Notes under the pieces: model-generated | What the model was told of the DNA's origin: nothing | Database searches by the model: none | Seen by the model: the letters and a program-made list of their open reading frames with translations, nothing else | In this document: in pieces, positions 26,101 through 41,100 of the stretch | How the letters are laid out: each line of letters begins with the position of its first letter | How positions within the stretch are numbered: position 1 is the first letter of the stretch | Program-made: the position numbers and the translations under genes | Assembly: GCA_930367205.1 (NCBI GenBank) | Contig: OV884011.1 | Span: 91,001,474-91,065,473 of the forward strand | Origin: Acanthosoma haemorrhoidale | Taxonomy: Eukaryota > Arthropoda > Insecta > Hemiptera > Acanthosomatidae | Reading direction: 5' to 3' | Length of the DNA stretch: 64,000 bases

Positions 26101-29100
26101 AGGCTCCTTCAGCTCTTTTGAAGATTTTGAATTACACTGATTCTTATAGTATTTTCATAGAAAAAGAAGAGGAATAACCTGCAATCCTTTTTGTTGTACT
26201 GGCAGCTCATAGTCTGAAAAGCTCTAGTTTTCACATGAGTTGTTATCACACAGTAATTGGCTACCTCCTTTTCTGAATAGATAAAGCTTTCTTCAGAACA
26301 CACCATGTCCTGTCAGCAACTGTGAACAGTCTTTTCCTTTAATGACGTGGTCCGTCACGGAGAGCAGTCAATACATCTTAATTTTGAACCTTTTGATTTT
26401 CTCTCACTTATGTGCATTATGTGAATAATTGACTATTAGTATTGCTTTATAATTAATAAATTGCAGGTTAGTATATCAGCTCCATACTGGCTTATTAACA
26501 AAACAGCACTGGCAATAGTTTTTAAGCAAGAAGGTGTTACTGCTGAGACAGCTGGACAGTATGAAGAACATGAGGTTATTATTTTATCATAAAATTAATT
26601 CCGTTTATGCTAGACAAAGATTTCTAGATTTTCTGTTATTTTTTTCTTTCATTTAAAGGTAGCTAGAATGGTTGCTCCACTGCTGTTCTCCTTTTCTGAT
26701 ACTGAGGCTAGTCCTACAGTAATTGCAAGAATTGGAAGTGGTGTACATCCAGAAGGCATTCCTCAGGTAACTTTTCGTATTATAGTATTGCTTAGTCCAC
26801 ACTGATAAACATAATTAGCGCATCACCCTTATTTTTTGAAAGATTTCCAATTTATACAAATTTTCGACTTCAAAAATATGTTTGCTTGAAAAAATAAGTC
26901 ATTTGACAAACAGAATTTTATTTTACACAGATAATCGAAGGTACATAATAAGTAAAAGAAAGAATATTGTAAAAAAAGATGAACTTGGAAAATTTTTTTA
27001 AAAAGAAAACACACTCATTAATGGGCATTTCCACTTCTGGCATGAATCACGTCTCTTAAACGCCTTGGCAGGTTTTCAATGAAGTCCTGAGGAATATTTT
27101 CACACTATTCAACAACAGCCCTTTCTAATTCTTCAAGAGTGCTAGGATATGGTTTCGGATGTCGTACTCTTAGCTTCTGTTGCTCCCAGACATGTTCAAT
27201 AGGATTTAAGTCTGGGCTCTGTGGTGGCCACATTCAGTGCTCAATCCCAACCTCAATCAGGTAATCATCAACCATTTGTGCTCTGTGGGCTCTGGCATTA
27301 TCATTATCATCCATTAACAAGAATCCTTCACTGATGTAGGGTGCAAACAGCACTACATGTTCTTTGATTATGCCTCCTAAGTACCTCTGAGATGTTATGG
27401 ACCTTCCTCGCACAACAACCAATTCACTACATACATTGAAGGAAATTCCAATCCAGAACATCCGTGAGCCCCCTCTCCAAATGCAACCTGGGGAACCATA
27501 CAGTGATACCTCCCTCCTGGCCACCTCCATATAACATTACTGGCATCTGAAGACTTGTGATTTACTCTTTTACTCTTGCCTTATCTTTAAAGATAACTTT
27601 TTTCCAGTTTTCCAAAGTTCAATTCACATCTTCATGTGCAAACTGAAGCTTGGTCATTTTGTGAGCTGTGGTAAGGAGAGGTCCACATCAGGAAATTATA
27701 GATATCCAGGCAGGATATCAAGCCCTAACATTATTTTCATTAACCGCTTGACATACAAATAAAATGCGCGTCCACGTGATATTGATATCGCGAAGATAGT
27801 GCGATATGGTCAAAAAACGTTTAAAAGGCATAATTTTCGAAAATATGGGTGTACCTATTATTTTTCGCTTTGACCAATACATATCTATTTTAGATTTTTT
27901 TATCTGCGACATTATAATGCATAATATGCTCTAACTTCATCATTTGTTAGTGGATACCAGTCCTTGTTCATTTTTGTATTCTGTTCCATTTCCATTGGTG
28001 CTGCATATTCGTTTCTCTGACTATCATTTCAAAAAGTCATCACATAAAACTTGTTTGAAAACATGCAGAGGTGTTGCAGTTGTACCCAATCTTCGTAGAA
28101 CAGAGCAGTTAATGCCTGCAGTTTCAGTAAATTGTTTTATATTGACAATATTCTCTTTTTCTTTCCGATTACATTCATCCTCTAGTACATCAGATTCGTC
28201 ACTGCTTGAAATAGATCTTGCACGTTTACGCACATTTTGTCGAATAGAATAGCTTCACTTGAATACTCAACAGTAAAAACACTTTGATGACCATTTTCAA
28301 TCTCGCTATCATCACTAGAGTAGAGTAATCTAATACACTTCCATCATCACTTTCATATGAAACATGTTGGGAGCACTATTTCTAATTTTTACTAAGTTCA
28401 AATATGTACTACGGCGATCGTGTACTGATTACCACTTTCATCGTGCGTCTTTTCCTGGTTTAGCCGATGCGATTTAGTTTTATCGGTACTGTTGAGAAAG
28501 GGAAAACATCTTAAAGAAAACAGGATCAAGGCACGACTGCAGCAGTTAAAGAACCTAATAGTATACTGCGCGGCGTTCACCGAAGAAAGTTCTTACCGTC
28601 TCAGAAACGTCAAGTCTACAATCACAGATGAAATGAATGATGTCATTGTATGTCAAGGGGTTAAGCCTTGTTTTTGCAGTCCTGCTGGAAATGGAAACAT
28701 TTCAGACATGCTTTAAGAGACTTTTTATCTTAGTGAAAAACAATCCTTTTTGTTGAATTTATTACCAAACCCTGCTTTATTTTTAATATTTACTAATTGC
28801 TAAATAAAACAATATCAAACAATTATGTTAACGACATGAGCTTTTTTTCTCCTTGTTTTTCTCAATGCCTACCCCCCCCCCCCATACTCGCCTCATTCAC
28901 ATCATCAAGCTTTATTATGAGTGCAATTTTTTCCCCTTTTACTGAGATGGACAAATTTTTATGTTGTTTGAAAATAATTTCTGTTTCTTTACTTAATCAT
29001 AAACATTCACGATCAACATAATTTTTCAAAAGAGATAACACCTTCACAAACTTTTCATAATGTTCTGTGTCTGTCATTTTCATTCATTACTTTCTGAAAG

Positions 29101-32100
29101 GTGAATCTTATTTTTATATTCTTTATGTTAGCTAATGCTATTCACTGTATTATTGTAAGGTGGGTAATAAGGGGATTTGTAACTACTGAGTAAATGTGTT
29201 TTACACAGATACTTTATATTATACAGATAATTTATGATTTTAAAGAGTATATTGGTATTTAGTGGTGTCGTCACTTCACTCTTCAACCAGGAGTCCAGGT
29301 GCGGCGCCTGAAAGTGTCTCTCCGGGAGAACCGTCCTGACCTGGTCTACATGATAGGAATTGAAATAAGATCAGGCAGAGGAAGATATAGAATGACAAAA
29401 ATTGTGACTTTATCTGCACATTACCAGATACATAACAAATCAAGCTATAAGCTGCAGTTTGCTCAAAGGAGCTTTGTCTCTACTGTTGTAAGTAAATGTG
29501 CATTAAATATAATTATTTATTTAGAGTTAATTTCCTCTCATGTTTTAATTTGTTAACAATTGTTCATATGTGATGTTAGGAATGTATACCTTGTTGTAAA
29601 TGTTAATTTGAGCTTTACTTTTCAATTCAACCAATTTGTGAAAATGTATAGAAGTGCATAAAACAATTAACAAAAGTTTTTATTTATTACTGGAATGATT
29701 TGTTTCCCTATGATGTTGCCACTGATAGTAAGTCTATGGTCCCTTAGACAGCCCAGAAGTTTTTTACAAATTGTATCCACTGCCTCTCGTCTTCATGTAA
29801 TGGTGATATATCCATTATAAGCAGTATCAATTAATTATGAGAGCCTGGATATGAAAATTTGTTGTTTTTAAAACACATTCTTGAACCGTTACACTAAACA
29901 CTTCAATGTCATCATGAATTCCCTTTATGCACACTCCTGCAATAGTTCATATTAACGAAACTATCAACTAACAATAATTAATAACTATAAATTGTATGGA
30001 GAGAAATAATCAACACAAAAAAAGAGCAGTAAATAATTTGATATGGACTTCAATCTTTTAACTTGTCTTTCCAGGACAAACATAGAGGTTATGATTATTT
30101 AGTGCACATCTTTTTACTTTTATTGAGTGACCGATATTATTTTCCTACAGTTTGATAGCTTGAATTAAATAAAGGAGGACATATTTTGGCTTAAAATGAA
30201 GGAGGTACATCTATATAGGACATACATACAGGAGACAGCCTATCTGCCATAGGTGTCTCCATCCAGCAGTTTTATCTCTGGCCACTGCATCCATGATCAA
30301 ACATAGATTCTTACCCTGAATCTCACATATCCAACTATTTCTTACCGTCTACCGGTTAATCACCTATTCTAAGCTTTTAGGTTAATATCACTGGAATATA
30401 GAATATAATTTAATACTTTATTTTAATCTGCTTATTAACAGAGTTGCAGGGTTTCTTAAACCATACATACAGTAATTATTTTGTTGAAAGGGAAAGAAAT
30501 TATATGGGTTGAATAATCGTTTATGTTTTTTTAATATTCATTGATTGGTCTGTAGAGCGATCCTGGAGCTGAAGCCACCTACCTGACTGCAGTACCCAAT
30601 TGTTACCTCCCATTTCACTGGCCAAGGCTTGACAAGGATCAGCTTCTTTGTGTTAGAATATTAGATGTACCTCGATGTCTTTGGTCTGGTGGTTTCAAGA
30701 TTGACTCTAATAACTCCTTTCATCTGAATATAAGGTATATTTTTGCAATAAAATTTAAGTTATTTGTTAAAATTATTACAAGATATATATGTTTTTCAAT
30801 TAATAAATCTATTGCCACCTATTTATTTTACTTTGGCCAAAGCTTACTGATTCATTTCCTAATTGTGTGTGTTGATTTGGATTGATTTATACTCTGTTAT
30901 TGTTAATAATGGGAACAATACTCCTCTATTTCATACTGCAATTTCTAAGCTGTTTATTCTTGAGTTTGATTCTGATTTGTTTGGCAACACAGAGGCATAA
31001 ATCGTATGCTTTTCTGAATTGAGAGTTTAATACAAATATGTTCATTTCTTAAATATATCCATTTTTGATTTTATCCCTAGTCATTTAATATTTCAGTTGA
31101 TTTGGTTTCTAAAAAATAAAAATAATTATTCAAAAAGCATGTAATTTTTTTTTAGACTTATCTAAATTTCATTTCTAAAACTGTTACTTAAACTTTGTGT
31201 AGAATCACGCTGTAACACAAATGGAACTTATTTCTCTTGTAATTTTCTTCACTAATTTTAGTGTGTTAATGAAATAATATCATTGTTCATTTACTGTATT
31301 TTCAGGGATGTAAGTGGCAGAATGTATTTTCTAAGAATAGAAATCGTTCTTCAAGGAGCTACCTTCTTTATCATTTTGACAGATGCCGATACAATGCCTC
31401 CACCTATTAGAATTGATAATTTTTCTAAAGTTACTATCACAATCCACCAAGTAAGGACAAAAAAAAACAATTTTATACCCTTACATTTATGCAAAATCCT
31501 GTTTTGGTTGTTTTATGTTGGTTAGTGACTCATAACAAATAATTTTCTTTCAAGGCATGTCTTACTAATACGGTTACCAGTGTGCGACCAGGTACTTCAA
31601 CTGCGTATGCATGGGATGAACCGACACAAGAAGCACTTTTAACTGCTACTGCTCCTGGTGGAGTCAGCGCTGATTATTATATGGATAGAATCGGTGAAGC
31701 ATCTGGTCTTACTTATGAAAACTTCATTTATATATCATTTACTGCAACTTTCAAAAAGTAAATATATTGACTGTGTATCATAAAAAACATTATAAAGTTA
31801 TATTTTCTAATTACCAATATTCTAATTACAAATATAAATATCTTGGTTTATTAGGTTATCTGTTTTGTTTGAAAATGTCCTAAATATCATATTTACTAAA
31901 TATTAAGTTATAATTTAGGTTGTGGTTCTTCTATGATAATATCTTTCTTCAGTAAGATCCTGTCTCATATTGATCCTGTACATCTTAAACTCTTCAAATG
32001 TTGACTGCAGGATTAATATGAGCACATCATGCAATACTAATTGGCATTGTGCCGACTAACAATTGAGTCCTAACAGCCAATGGCTGACAAAATGAACAAA

Positions 32101-35100
32101 AGTACAATTTATTTTTCCATTACTATCTAAATCCACTCTTCTAATTTTAAACTGTGAAATTTGTATGCTAATTAATTTTTTTGTGCTTCTACCTTCTGTC
32201 CAGAAACAATTATAAATACTTAATATATATGTATTTTTGGTCAAACATCTGACTATATACACAAGTTGTTCAAGTACCACTAGTTGCTTCTTCAATAATT
32301 GAAGATTTCTATTGAACAATTATTGTTCTTTCTGTATAACTGTCAGTGTCAGACCAAGATCCTCATAAGTGACCTTATATATGGTGAATGTCCTTAACAA
32401 ACATACTATTTACTACTTCTAAAAATGATTTGAGACAACTATTTGTTTACCATTTAAAGAGAATTCAATCATACTTATTACTTTTATGCTCCTAAGTAAA
32501 GATTCAGTATAAGATCTATGACGTGACCTACTCTAACTCAACCTCTTTTCTGACTTTGTCCTTACCTATTACAGACACCTTTATCACAGAGTATGTTTTA
32601 TTTTGCCTATGAAATAAATAATTCTGCCACACATCACATCTGCTACATAGTCATTGGCATCTCCTAGTTGTTCATGGTGTTAACAATTTATATACAATGC
32701 TAGTTCCATAGCCTAGCTTTGATCTTAAAAAATAACTAAGATAAAAGCATTACTTTCTGGTCTGATCTTAAAATGTATTAAAAACACGCAAGCGTTTTAA
32801 AATCCAGTTGATCATTACCCCAATATAAAACTTATTATTTATTGTTAGAATTTAAAGAGTAGTTAGAATTCAAATGGATATTTATTTATTGATGTTCTCT
32901 ATTATAAGTTAATCTATGAACACATTAAAGGTACAGAGAATAATCCTGCTTGATTTAGTCATCTTGATTGGTTGATTCTTTAGCTTAGGTAGTCGAACAT
33001 TTTTAAGCATGTCCATGCCACACTTAAGTAGCACTGAAGTTAATCATAAATTCTGTTAAAGGAAATTATAAACAATATAATACTATGGAATATAATTTTT
33101 TGTAATGATTGGAATCAGCTAATTGATTATAATTTTAACTTACAGTACAAATGACAATGTAGATATGTTGGATGTGGAATGCCAGCAGTTAGTCCTCGAT
33201 GTTCCTGATCCTTTGACCGGGAAAGTTGTTTTGGCTCGGAAGCAGGCTGGGGCAAGATCACAACTGTGGAGGATGACCATTGAAGGACACCTACAGCATG
33301 AAGGTTCTGGTCCTCCTAGAGCACCATCTGACAGGGTCATGGTAAGAATTTGATTTCATCAATCATATTTTGGACACTATGGAACACACAAAGGTTACAG
33401 TTATTTGTGGCTAACAATATCAGGATCCTGATTATTCAAAAATAAATTTGACCTCGGTCAATTTATTTTAAAATTTAATTTTTTAAATTACAAGTATGTG
33501 TGAAATTTATAAATTTTAAAAATATAATCATAATTTTACATATTTTTAATTAGGCTTAGATCACCCTCTTTAACTTAGAATCAGCTGTTGACCTTTTCCC
33601 CAAAATTGGATGAGTAACACTGGCTAACAAGTGGGATGGGATATTGAAGAAGCTTTTGTTAAATGTTGGATTTTACATGAACCTCAGAAAAAATAACATT
33701 TTTTTTCTACCATCAATGTAATAAAAATAAAAACTGTAAATGACTACTGACTAAAAACATACTTGGAAAATTAAAGCTTTAATTTAAAAAGTAGATTATA
33801 CAAGCTAGTAAAGTAGTATTTATACCTAGCCTCCTGTGCATTGTAATTATAACATGACACTTCATTACAATACATTTTTAAATGTATTAAGCCAAATGTC
33901 CATCATACTACACACTTTTTCAAAAGTTGAAAATATACACATCAAATTTTTAAATCTATTATTATACCTATGCTCTCAGGTTTTGGATATTTGTGGTCCT
34001 GCTCCACAGCCAACACAGTATGTAGGCCTTGTAATTAGAAGGCCTGATAGAAGACGGAACTCAACACAGAGCTGGAGATTCACTGAAGAAGGGAGACTTT
34101 GCTGTGCCCATAGCAGTATGTGTGTACAAGCCAAAGATGGTTTTTTTGGCCTTCATAAAGGTAAGTTTGTTTTAAAGGGAAATAGCATTTGAAAAAAAAT
34201 TGATTAACATGACTTGATGAATAATAATATAATTAATTTTCATTGAAATAAGTTAATGTAGAAGAGTTGATTGTTTTTGTTTTATTAAGTAATTTCCACG
34301 ATCTAAAATGATATCTAATCTCTCCAGATTTTAGATGTTTCTAGTGAATAATATAACTGACAATAAAACATGATTGAAAGAACTTCATTCTATGTTGGGC
34401 TACACCCACTTCTGAGTCGTACATGCTGCTCTGTGATTTGGTTGTTATAGGCTAATTTATGCTCTTTTAAAAAAACATATCTAAGTGTTTTAATAATACT
34501 AAATATTATGTAATATATTTAAAAAAATAATAAGTGTGTTTCCTTATTAGAGGAGAAAGTCTTAGTGTTCTGTTTTTTATAAATGAATGAATAAGTGTAT
34601 TGTGTGATGTAGTGTGTTTTATCTATTCGTAAAAAAAAATTGACCAAAGTTTTGAAAACATTCTTTTTCTGTTTTAATTGATTTGATATTTTCTATTTAT
34701 GAGGCTTTCCACCCTTAAAAATAATGAATCTTAATTATATTGAAAAGTGCTATTTTTATTTCTTATTATAAGCTTAGAACTGTTTCAGGCCCATCCTCTG
34801 GTGTGCCTTGGCAGCTGTGTATGTATAACTTTACAAGTTCCTCTGTTAATCTATTTTTTTCCTTATTTGCTTTAGTAACAATGTCAAGTTAATCACTTGT
34901 TTTTATTCTTTGTTTAATTTTATATGTTAATTAATAATGAGAATGCTTTTATCAACAAATATTTATTTCATGAAGCAATTTTATTTAAAATGTTAATTCT
35001 AATATCAATGTGATATACTCATATATATGTGATATTAATGAATGAAAAACTAATGCTGCTTTGAGTTGCTGTTTTTTTTTTTCAAAATTTTATTTTTCAA

Positions 35101-38100
35101 TGGCTTGTGTTGTGTTTGTGGAATGCATTTAACTTTTCCTAGTTAATCCATTATATTTTGTTTTTATGTGTTGTAGTTTTTGAATGCTCTGGTAAATTGT
35201 AAAATACAGTATTAAAGTTATGTCATTGCATAGGTCATATGTATTACCACAAAATTAATGAGTTTTATCGTAGGAAGGAATGTTGTACCTTGAGAAAATT
35301 TACATTTTGTTTTTGTGAGAGGTCTTCTTTTTAAACTTGCATAACTTAGAACTGTGTAATATTTTCAATCAAAATCACGCCATTAAAAAAATTATATTTT
35401 TGCAAATGCGAAATAAACTTGCATTTATTTAATATTAATCTCTGCATTGTATAACCTCAAATTTTATTATAGTGTTGTAGTTTTTGAATGTTGTGATAAA
35501 ATTAAAAATATATTATGAAAGTTATACCATTGCATAGGCCATGTGCATTACTACAAGATTAATGAGCTTTATTGTAGGATGGAATTTTATTAGTGAGAAT
35601 CATCTCACATTTGTTTTTGTTGACATCTTTATAAAAATAATGAAATGAGGGAAATATTTCAATAATATTATACCTACAAAATCATATTTGCATAAAATTT
35701 AAACTAAAATTAAATTTATTTAATATTCACCTCTGCATTGGATAATCTCAAGGTTTCTTAAAAGTTCAATCTTTTGTAGTTTGAAAATGTGTATTACTTT
35801 TAAGGGGAGGTCCTGTGCTGACTGCAACAAAGTTCATTCAAACTTTTTTAGGCGATATTAGGTTAAAAAGTATTTTAAACCTGTCCTGGAATTTCTTCCA
35901 ATAGACTCCAGAAAGTTTTTAGTTATTATTTTTTTGTGGGCCATGATATAGATAAAAATAGCTTTTAAAATACTTTATCCCCTTAATTGCTTTGTTACAG
36001 AATCAGAAAAAAATTTCTTGGTTTATAATAAGTTTTAAGAAATAGTGAGCTCTAAAAGTTATTTTACTCTAAAAGTCAAATAAAAAGCAATTAAAAGCCC
36101 TCAATTTTCAGCACGTCACATCCAGACATGTATATTTTAACCTAGTATCACCAGAAAAAGTTACATTTGACACTTTTAATTTTCTCATTATAGCACACAA
36201 TTTTATTTTATTTTTACAATAATATGTAGGATTAATATAAATAATAATATATGATTAATGTTTGTTCTTTTCGCAATTTTCATCATTAAACCTTATGTCC
36301 ATGGGCTTTTCAGCTGTGAGTTTATCAGTCGAGTTGCATGGTGGGGCTTCCCTACATTCCCCTATTTAATTGTATTTAAATTAGTTAAATCAATAAATGT
36401 TCTGAGAATCTAAATGTAACCTGAAAACACAAATATATTGTAAAAACTAAAATTTTGTTCACTTCACGATTATAACCTTGTAATATTAATGCATCCAAAC
36501 TTTGTATAAAGATCTAGTGATGAAACTGCAAATTGTCTCTCCACAGATTTTATTTTAATTTATGGCTAAGCTGAATACTAGAAGGACGGGCTGGGCCAAA
36601 TGACCCCTTTTCAGACTTAAAACTGATTTTTCTTATTCCTTAAAAATCTTAAAATAATGTACAATTCCAAAAAAAAAAAATTTACATTTACTTTAAGCAA
36701 GTATATGTAAAAGGTTGGGAAAAGGTCATTTGACCCTCTAAATAAAAATAAAGCTTTTTTAACTAGTATCCCGCACTACCAGATCTTTATCGGGAAATTT
36801 TCTACAGGATTGAATATGGAAATATACCAATCCCTTCTTCTTTCCCTTTTAGTTGATCTTTGTTTTTGTGACGGTGAAGATATAAGCGATGAACAATAAA
36901 AGTAATAAAGTAAAAAATTTTATAAAACTCCAAAAAAAGCTCTCACCACATTACGGGAAATGGATGAAGAAGCATCCGAAGATGAAATTGTTTCTGAAGA
37001 TGTTCTGAAAGTATTCTGTTAGGCCTGGGACAAGGAGATGACCTGCCCATAATATCCTGAAAATAGCTGCTTTTAATTCTTTATAAAGAAGCCATAAATG
37101 AAAAAATAAGAAGACTTACATTCATAAAGGAACTAATTGAAGAAATTCAGTCCATTTATGGAACAACTGGAGAAATGTCTGAAGTTATTTCAATTACACC
37201 CCAAAGGGCACGAAAAAGAAAACGATGACAAAGTGGACTGGGATGTTAAAATAAATCATCAAATATTTGTATAACATGCAAAAAACGGCAGGAAATTCAG
37301 AACAAAACTTACATTGTGTAGTAAAAGTGTAAATAATTAATTTTTTTATTGTTTCATTATCAACAAATTCGTAATTCCATTTTATTGTGTTTATAAATAA
37401 TAATATAAGTTTTGTTAATTCTATGTATTTTTTTTTTGATAATTATTTTAACCTTAGCTATTAAAACTCCTCATTATACTTTCACATGTCTAGAAATAAT
37501 AATAAAAACAAATATAAATTAAATTGAGAATAAAGAGTATTAAAGTTGCTTTATTTCATATTATTATTATTCATATACACAGGAGCACTTTTGGCAGCTC
37601 ACACTGCCATTTTCAATCACTGAGTATGCTGTGAGGCTATTAGAACACTGTCTGACCTCCTATTCCTATGAAATATACTCAAAACCAGCACAGCAGATGC
37701 TAATATGAGTATGTTTATTTGTAATGTTGATCTGAGTGTTTTATGTTATCAGGGAGTGAAGCTGTTTTGGGCCCACCCCAGGCTGTGACCTATCAGACTA
37801 CTGACAAGGGAATTCCTTTGGAACAAGCCATCAGTAGACAGAGGTTCAGGCCTGGATCCGGCTTCCTGTCTGTATTAGTTAAAACTGATGGTCCTACTCG
37901 TGTCCTCCAAATTACAGACATAAAGGATAAGGTAAATAATCATCTAACTGTGATTATTAATATCACTAACCTGTGAAAAGTGTTGACATACATTTACTAA
38001 AAAATGTATTGGATAAATATCTATGAATATATCTTATCAGCAACTTGGTATATTTCTGTATATGTACATACCTATAAACAAGGACTTTTGGTATCTATAA

Positions 38101-41100
38101 TCTAGTATTTCTTAATTTTGAAAGACCAATTTTCACATCTGTAACATCAATTTATAAAATTGGTAACAAGTTATCTTATTAAATGTTTTTTATTTACCAT
38201 TTAAAGTTTTTTATTAAATTTTTGTAAACAATTTTTCTATTAAATATTTTCGTCCAATCAAACATTATTGATATATTAGTGATAGAGCCTGGAGTATGAC
38301 CCCGATTTTCTACTGGTTGTTTATTGGTAACAGCCAACCATCATATACATGTCAAATCTTTCTTCTTCAGTTAACGAACTTTTAATCATTGCTCTTTTAG
38401 GTCTGTGAGAATAAGAGGTTGTAAGAATGTTCTGTCATGTTTGTTGGAAGCCTTTAAAGGACCATTTTGAGTCCACATCTATGAGGAATACTGTACATAT
38501 GATATACTGCCTTATTGCCATTTAGACTTTTTAGTGTAGTTTCATAGCTTTCTTCATTTGTATGCTAAAAAAAATTAGTATGTTATTGCATCGAATATCC
38601 ATTTGTTTTTTTCAAGTTATCCTTGGATGATTTTAGATTCTCCGCATGTTTATATATTACACTATATATCACTATAGGTGGAGTCTTCTTTACTTTCTAT
38701 TGTATTGGCACTACCCATATGATTGGAAATATGACTGTATCTATTGTTAGTTTTGCAATTATATTGAACTTGTGAGTTGTTATCCAGCTCCATTGTTTAA
38801 ATCATATCTCTTCCTTTAAATTTCCAGCTTAACAGCAGTGATTGATTTCCATATTTCAGGAACATTGCCTTCCTGTGGAATCACTCTTAAAAATAACTAT
38901 ATACTTATAAAGGTGTTAAACACTGCACTACCGACAATGATTGTAAATAGCTGTATTTATTATAAAAAAGATAATTTTGGATTGAAAATTAAGAAATATA
39001 ACCTATTTTGTTGTTGAGATTATTGCCTGAATATAATTGGATTAGAGAAGATGGCTATAGATTACAAATATGCTTGGGCAAGATTTTTTATACATTGTGT
39101 TGAGATTTTATTTTTTGTTCCCTAGTAACATTAGTCTGTTGCCTCCTATGAAATCTATGCTTACCATTCTGTTTCTATCCATATCTAATCAAATTTTTTT
39201 TTTTTTTTTAGAAGAATATCACACTCGTACAGGAGGGATCTTGGTTAAATATATCAAGTTCTGATAGCTCCAATGGAGAAGACTCTCATGGTCAAGAAAT
39301 GCAGGTAAGAAGTCAATCATATTAGGTACTAATGCTGGCAACGACGAGTCTTTATAAAAACCCTGTGTTCTGTTAAAAATGAACAAAATCGAGTTGTTAA
39401 CGACAAAAACAATCTTTCAGGAAACTACTGCAAAGACCTGAAATAGCAAATTAACATTTTTTCAAATTTAAAAAAATGTTGGTGATGTTTTTGATTTGTT
39501 TCAGATAACGATACATTTACCAGTGGTGGGAATAAGCTTAGTATCTCAAAAACCTCCTGAGGAACTATTGTATGCTTACCTGTCAGGCATAAAAACTCAC
39601 ATCCTCATTCATCCAACAGCAGAATTATTAGATCTATCTATACAAGATATACAAGTAACACTTCAATAATTTTATTGGTTGTTACAAATTATATCGCTTA
39701 CTAAAATAATATATATTTAATTTTATTCTGTAGGTTGACAATCAAGTTTTTGATGCTCAGTGCCCAGTTACTTTATATGTCACTCCTATTACTAGATCAT
39801 CAGATCCTGAAGAAGTAGCTCGTCCTGCAATTAGTATATCTTCAGAAAAAACTCCGAACAGACATAGTTATAATGCTGATATTTTTAAGGTTAGTTAACT
39901 GGTTTTTGTTGAAGTGATGATTGTCTCATCATTACATTAATAGTGAATTTTATTTGTATGATTGTTACTTATATATGACAAAACAAAATATACATTTCTT
40001 GTAACAAAAATTAATTTAACTTGTTAAAATATTTTATAGTTATGAAATCTATTTTTAGCATCTTATTGTTCGTGTAAAACATATCTCTCTTATCATTGAT
40101 GAAAAACTACTGCTGAAATTATTTTCTTTTGTTGGTTGGAATGCCAAAGAGATAAGTGAACATGCTGATGAGAGTGATTTTGAAGCTCAGCGAATCCTCG
40201 CTGAGGCTTCTTCTGTACATGCCAAGAGATATTATTTTGGAATATTGAAACTATTATTCACTCAAGTAAGTATTTATAATTATCTTTCAACAATACTATG
40301 GTGAATCAAAAGTATACGTTTTTATTTAGTTAATTTAAATCCAATCATCGTAATGCCATAGCAAAATACCGTATTGTGTAAATTTTAGTTTTTGGGTACT
40401 TGAATTGATGAATTGTTTTTAAAAATATTCACCTCAGAAATTTGGTAGCTGGACTTACAAGTTTCAGAATAATACTATTCAAGTACTAAAAGCATTTATA
40501 ACATTGCCTTTTAAGGATATATTAAATATAATAAGCAACCAAACCATTGTGACTACTTGAGCAACCCCTAACTTTCAAGGATTGTTGTCAACACTCCTGA
40601 CTGATCGCTGATGGAAAAAAAAACCTTTTTCATATGCCTGTATGAATACTGTATTAAGGTCTTTTAATTTAAATATTTCTTTGGGAGCTTATAAAAAATA
40701 AAGATTCAACATACCAGAAATTTTGCAGTTAATATAAGTGATCTCTTATCTGTTCTGTATGTCTTATAATGGGTCAAGAGTCACATTGATTCTGATTCTC
40801 CGTTTTGGCCAATGCTATGTCCTTCTGGTGGTTACTTTCTAGTGAAGATTTTCTTGTTATAATGGTTTACCTCAATCACAAATGAGGTGACTTGTTTATG
40901 TTATTTTCTGGACTCTTGTTTCTGCTGCTATATTTAAAAGCAAGAATTTCCCCTACTGAGATTACCTGTAAAAGCTATAACCCATCTTTGACCAGTCCAA
41001 TTATTTTTTGCAGCACCTTATTCCCTAACGCCTGCATTATCATTGCCTTGAATGGTGTGATAGAGATCATGTTCTGAGCCTTATAAAAATATAAGTTTTG

